This document shows, piece after piece, positions 55,751-58,027 of a stretch of DNA of 58,027 bases (the first letter of the stretch is position 1; each line of letters begins with the position of its first letter). This DNA comes from Cloacimonetes bacterium UBA5284 (GTDB lineage Bacteria > Cloacimonadota > Cloacimonadia > Cloacimonadales > Cloacimonadaceae): the NCBI GenBank assembly GCA_002410505.1, contig DHSO01000029.1, positions 1 through 58,027 on the forward strand. The letters run 5' to 3'. The notes beneath the pieces were generated by a model that ran no database searches, was not told where the DNA came from, and saw nothing but the letters and a program-made list of their open reading frames with translations. The translations under genes and the position numbers were made by a program.

Positions 55751-56214
55751 CTATTCCCCCAAGAGATCTACATCTGCCACAGCGCTAACTTTGGATATCG
55801 TGCCATGTTTCACCGTGATCTCTCCCGAGGGAAAGCTGATCCTGCCATGAGCCGCAGACCTGTTGCCTCGGTGCGCCTCATTACCGATGCCCCTTATCTC
55901 TATCGCCATTTTGTCAGTTTCGATCTCAATCAAGTATTGACCACTTGCGTTTGTCATGGGGTTTGCCCCGTTCCAGCCGATGTTATTCGCCATTTGAACC
56001 GCGTCAATACCTTCCAGATCTCGGCTGGACCGCCAAAAGTTACCAAAAGCATATAGCTTTTCTGCACTTGCGTAAGAAAGATCTGCATATCCTGACTTAG
56101 TGCCGAACGATTGTTTATATAATTCTGTTGCTGAAACATTGTATAGCCAACCACAATGGCGGCTCCTGCTACGATGATGACCACCACTAATATCATGATC
56201 TGCTGAGTTCCCAT
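55751..56214 (-). pseudogene. Frameshifted pilin-like gene, MGTQQI family
   Basis: The start at 56214 (GGAGGGG just upstream) gives MGTQQIMILVVVIIVAGAAI, clearly paralogous to the two other pilins, but this frame ends at 55954. The other half of the protein continues in the -1 frame, with DLEGIDAVQMANNIGWNG, NPMTNASGQYLIEIE and GRISFPSGEI matching the paralog at 55207. The shift lies near the codons for GGPAE (about 56000-56045). One missing base explains it. It may be a real null allele, a phase-variation event or a sequencing error; no obvious slippery heptamer is present. Confidence 0.75.
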
Positions 56215-56284
56215 ATCCCCTCCCCGGCTTATAATATATCCATTTCACAAAATATGGATTTTGCTATCAAGCTCTACAAAGGAT

Positions 56285-56635
56285 CGAGTAGGGTGATGCT
56301 GGATGATTATATCCAGCATCTTGCCTCTCAGCTTGATTGAGCTTACCGCTTCCGCGGACAACAACAGGCTTCCCCAGTTAAGCTTTCCTGCCTGAATATG
56401 AAGCCATCTGTCTTAATCTGTAGAGTTATCCAGCTTTAGGGCTTTCCCACTTTTTGAAAGGTTACCCACTCTACCGACCAACATCAGTTCGCTTGCGCTA
56501 TGTTCCATATTCACACTGCTTCTTACTTCAGACCTTGCCGTTGCCAGCAACGCCCTTGATCTCATGTTGACTTCCCGCTGGTAAGGCGTCAGGACTTCTT
56601 TCAGTCCATCGGCGCAGAAAGCATTCTGGGCAAAC
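56285..56635 (-). ncRNA. Candidate structured RNA downstream of the pilin terminator
   Basis: On the minus strand about 350 bases hold many short perfect hairpins with purine-rich loops: GGACT/AGTCC (56592-56607), CGTTGC/GCAACG (56539-56552), GC-GCAA-GC (56491-56498), GGG-AAAG-CCC (56439-56448), CAGGC/GCCTG (56365-56394), CCGC-GGAA-GCGG (56346-56357) and a 10-bp stem (56295-56320). Segments such as CTGAAAGAAG and CTTAACTGGGGAAGCCTG recall domain I of class C group II introns, which insert just after terminators, as here. No domain V is seen, so it could be an intron remnant or another RNA. Confidence 0.4.
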
Positions 56636-56663
56636 AAAAAGCAGGAGTCATGACTCCTGCTTT
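56636..56663 (-). terminator. Intrinsic terminator of the major pilin gene
   Basis: A perfect stem AAAGCAGGAGTC with GACTCCTGCTTT and a 2-base loop is followed on the minus strand by TTTTTG, 43 bases past the pilin stop. Confidence 0.88.
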
Positions 56664-56705
56664 AGCATAGAATTTATTGGATTAATAAGTTGCAGCTATA
56701 AGCTG

Positions 56706-57176
56706 TTATTTTGGAGTAACATCATCCGCGGTCGCGGTAATGGTACCAGCAGGCAAGGCTACTTCGGTTACAATTTGAGGATTCTTAGTTCCCTTTTGTT
56801 CTTTACCAACACCCGTTATTGTAATGGTGCCGGCTGGATGAGTTCCATATGTAACAGTAATAGTATATGTACCACTATCGTTGTTTGTTGTGGCACCACC
56901 CCAGCCAATAAAGCTTCCAACTTGGGCTTCTGTAACTAATTTTGCTCCTGTAGTAGTGTTATCACCACCTACGTACATATCGCCACCAAGTCCGCCTTGA
57001 GATTCAGGGGTTTTGTAATATTGTACGATCTGTGATGCATAGCTTTGTGCGTCAGCGGCGATGGCGCTCTTGTTTGCACTGTAAGATTGGTTGTTGAACA
57101 TCTCGATACCTACCGCGATGGCGGCACCAACGATAATTACGCTAAGTACGATGAGTAGGATTTGTTGAGTTCCCAT
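56706..57176 (-). CDS. Probable major pilin, MGTQQI family
   Basis: A 156-residue protein with the N-terminal hydrophobic helix MGTQQILLIVLSVIIVGAAI, then a polar helix to about residue 55 (KSAIAADAQSYASQIVQYY) and a Gly/Thr-rich beta domain (GGLGGD, FIGWGG, YTITVTYG). The strong AGGAG, sigma-54 promoter, long 5' leader and very strong terminator suggest high, regulated expression, hence the major subunit. It lacks the FTLIE leader junction of classical type IV pilins; cleavage after MG is possible but unproven. Confidence 0.78.
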   Translation of the reverse strand: MGTQQILLIVLSVIIVGAAIAVGIEMFNNQSYSANKSAIAADAQSYASQIVQYYKTPESQGGLGGDMYVGGDNTTTGAKLVTEAQVGSFIGWGGATTNNDSGTYTITVTYGTHPAGTITITGVGKEQKGTKNPQIVTEVALPAGTITATADDVTPK

Positions 57177-57248
57177 TGGTATTCTCCTTTTTTTTTGGGT
57201 TTTCTCTTCTATTTACTATGTTGTGTGCCTGAAGCACATCTAATATAA

Positions 57249-57264
57249 TGCAAGAGTCGTGCCA
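57249..57264 (-). promoter_or_regulatory. Sigma-54 (-24/-12) promoter of the major pilin gene
   Basis: On the minus strand the sequence TGGCACGACTCTTGCA matches the RpoN consensus at every conserved base, with the required spacing between GG and GC. The predicted transcript would start near 57238, leaving a leader of about 60 bases. Pilin genes of other bacteria are also driven by RpoN; the required activator is not encoded in this window. Confidence 0.8.
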
Positions 57265-57551
57265 AATCTATATTTAGGGCAGATATTTTTCTAATACTGA
57301 TTGCATCTTACTTTTTAGCAGTTCTTTAGGATGTTGATTTTATCGCCACATTTGGGGCATTAAGTTAATATCACGGCTTATTTGATGTTTCCTATACGAT
57401 ACTTTTTCATAGATTTCTGTCCCCTATAGTTGACACTATTTTTTGGATCATGCTTCACTGCTATTATCTTGTTGGGCCGGAAATGTTATATCCGGCATAT
57501 CATCCGCTTTGGAGCTAGTCATCGCCCGTTATTTTAGCCCGGATACAATAA

Positions 57552-57627
57552 TGGTGGCGAGACCCAGAATTGAACTGGGGACACAAGGCTTTTCAGGCCT
57601 CTGCTCTACCGGCTGAGCTATCTCGCC
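57552..57627 (-). tRNA. tRNA-Phe (anticodon GAA), CCA encoded
   Basis: A 76-base cloverleaf on the minus strand. The acceptor stem is GGCGAGA with TCTCGCC and the D arm is TAGCTCAGCCGGTAGAGCA. The anticodon loop CTGAAAA has the GAA anticodon. The T arm is CCCAG-TTCAATT-CTGGG, followed by A and an encoded CCA. One G:U pair closes the anticodon stem. Confidence 0.97.
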
Positions 57628-57640
57628 ACACAGTGAGAGC

Positions 57641-57669
57641 ATCTCAAATAAAAGGGCTATTTTTGTCAA
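57641..57669 (-). promoter_or_regulatory. Promoter of tRNA-Phe
   Basis: On the minus strand TTGACA (57664-57669), a 17-base spacer and TGAGAT (57641-57646) lie just upstream of the mature tRNA. The -35 is perfect and the -10 is weak. Confidence 0.5.
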
Positions 57670-57769
57670 GAACAATCTTGGGGGATTAGTTCGTATTGCT
57701 TAGTTGGCGACTCTTACGCGTCGGTGGTTCGGTGCTGCGCACCTGTTTATTAGTGCTGCGGTTGGCGAC

Positions 57770-58005
57770 GCTGCGCGATGTAGGGGCGCTCGCCGTAGCG
57801 CCCAGTGTAGAAGCGTCATCTTGACGCTTTTTTCTGTCCACGAATTAACACGAATTAGGCGCTGCGCGCGATGTAGAATGTAGGATTTACAATTTACGAT
57901 GTACGATTTTTTGTGGAGTAGAGTAGATGCGGCTTCCAGCCGCATAATTGACGCCTCAGGAGAGGCGCAATAACGGGAACGTGCCGGGCACTGGGGCCCC
58001 CGCAA
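57770..58005. repeat. Cluster of perfect short hairpins (dispersed intergenic repeat)
   Basis: At least six inverted repeats follow one another: GGGCGCT/AGCGCCC (57784-57803), AAGCGTCA/TGACGCTT (57811-57829, then TTTTT), ATGCGGCT/AGCCGCAT (57927-57945), CGCCTC/GAGGCG (57952-57967), GTGCC/GGCAC (57981-57991) and GGGGCCCC (57993-58000). Between them lie direct repeats (GCGCGATGTAG twice, and GATGTA/GATTTA variants). No gene is supported here; open frames across it are artefacts of the repeats. Confidence 0.7.
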
Positions 58006-58027
58006 AATTGCGCAGCCATTTTGTGCG

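Noticed and set aside
55954..56214. Programmed -1 frameshifting in the broken pilin
   Set aside because: No X-XXY-YYZ slippery site with a downstream hairpin was found in the overlap, so mutation or error is the simpler view.
56413..56637. A 74-codon minus-strand frame after the pilin terminator
   Set aside because: Its start lies at the terminator hairpin with no ribosome binding site, and the whole stretch has the look of folded RNA rather than protein.
57700..58005. A 101-codon minus-strand frame at the right edge
   Set aside because: It runs through the hairpin repeats and its composition follows them; no start signal is present.
1..58027. CRISPR arrays, insertion sequences and prophage
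   Set aside because: No regularly spaced direct repeats, transposase or integrase genes, or phage structural genes are visible.

Overview
The window looks like chromosome from a Gram-negative anaerobe of the FCB group, most likely a Cloacimonadota relative. Supporting signs are an outer-membrane beta-barrel gene, a decayed FlgD/Por-type C-terminal sorting domain, a hydrogenase-related membrane complex, an archaeal-type asparaginyl-tRNA synthetase, an SDR-type threonine dehydrogenase and a large reactivase-like ATPase. The taxonomic call is inference from gene content; no rRNA is present.

Region 1 (about 0.3-7.5 kb, plus strand) is a tightly overlapping six-gene operon for an energy-converting hydrogenase-related complex: large subunit, small subunit, then NuoL-, NuoH-, NuoK- and NuoN/M-like membrane subunits. 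All four cysteines that should hold the Ni-Fe site are replaced, while the proximal Fe-S cysteines remain. Region 2 (7.5-11.3 kb) is gene-poor. It holds a frameshifted sorting-domain gene, a DUF1292 gene, a beta-barrel gene, two further decayed reading frames and a perfect 49-bp palindrome.

Region 3 (11.3-39.4 kb, almost all plus strand) is mostly housekeeping: htpG, an NFACT/RqcH-like gene, recO, a rubrerythrin-like gene, threonine dehydrogenase, a Gfo/Idh/MocA oxidoreductase, asnS, an aminotransferase, prepilin peptidase, a flavin reductase, a GNAT enzyme, DNA polymerase III delta', murJ, uvrC, an aldo/keto reductase, a GlmL-like protein, a nitroreductase, xseA, a GHL10 protein, a flippase and a glycosyltransferase. 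Most neighbours overlap by 1-4 bases, so they are translationally coupled.

Region 4 (39.4-57.2 kb, almost all minus strand) is a compact type IV filament locus. Read in transcription order it has pilC, pilB, two minor subunits, a LamG-domain tip candidate, an overlooked 43-residue reading frame, a kinase dimerisation-only protein, a receiver-cNMP regulator, pilT, a PilM-PilN-helical-repeat fusion, a PilO-PilP-like fusion, a short secretin, a hybrid histidine kinase and a receiver. Upstream lie three paralogous pilin genes with an unusual N-terminus (MGTQQI...). One is frameshifted, and one has a near-perfect sigma-54 promoter and a strong terminator. A structured-RNA candidate follows that terminator. 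The prepilin peptidase is encoded about 17 kb away from the locus, in region 3. I consider this locus the best candidate for an undescribed variant system.

The right end carries tRNA-Phe and a cluster of short perfect hairpins typical of dispersed intergenic repeats.
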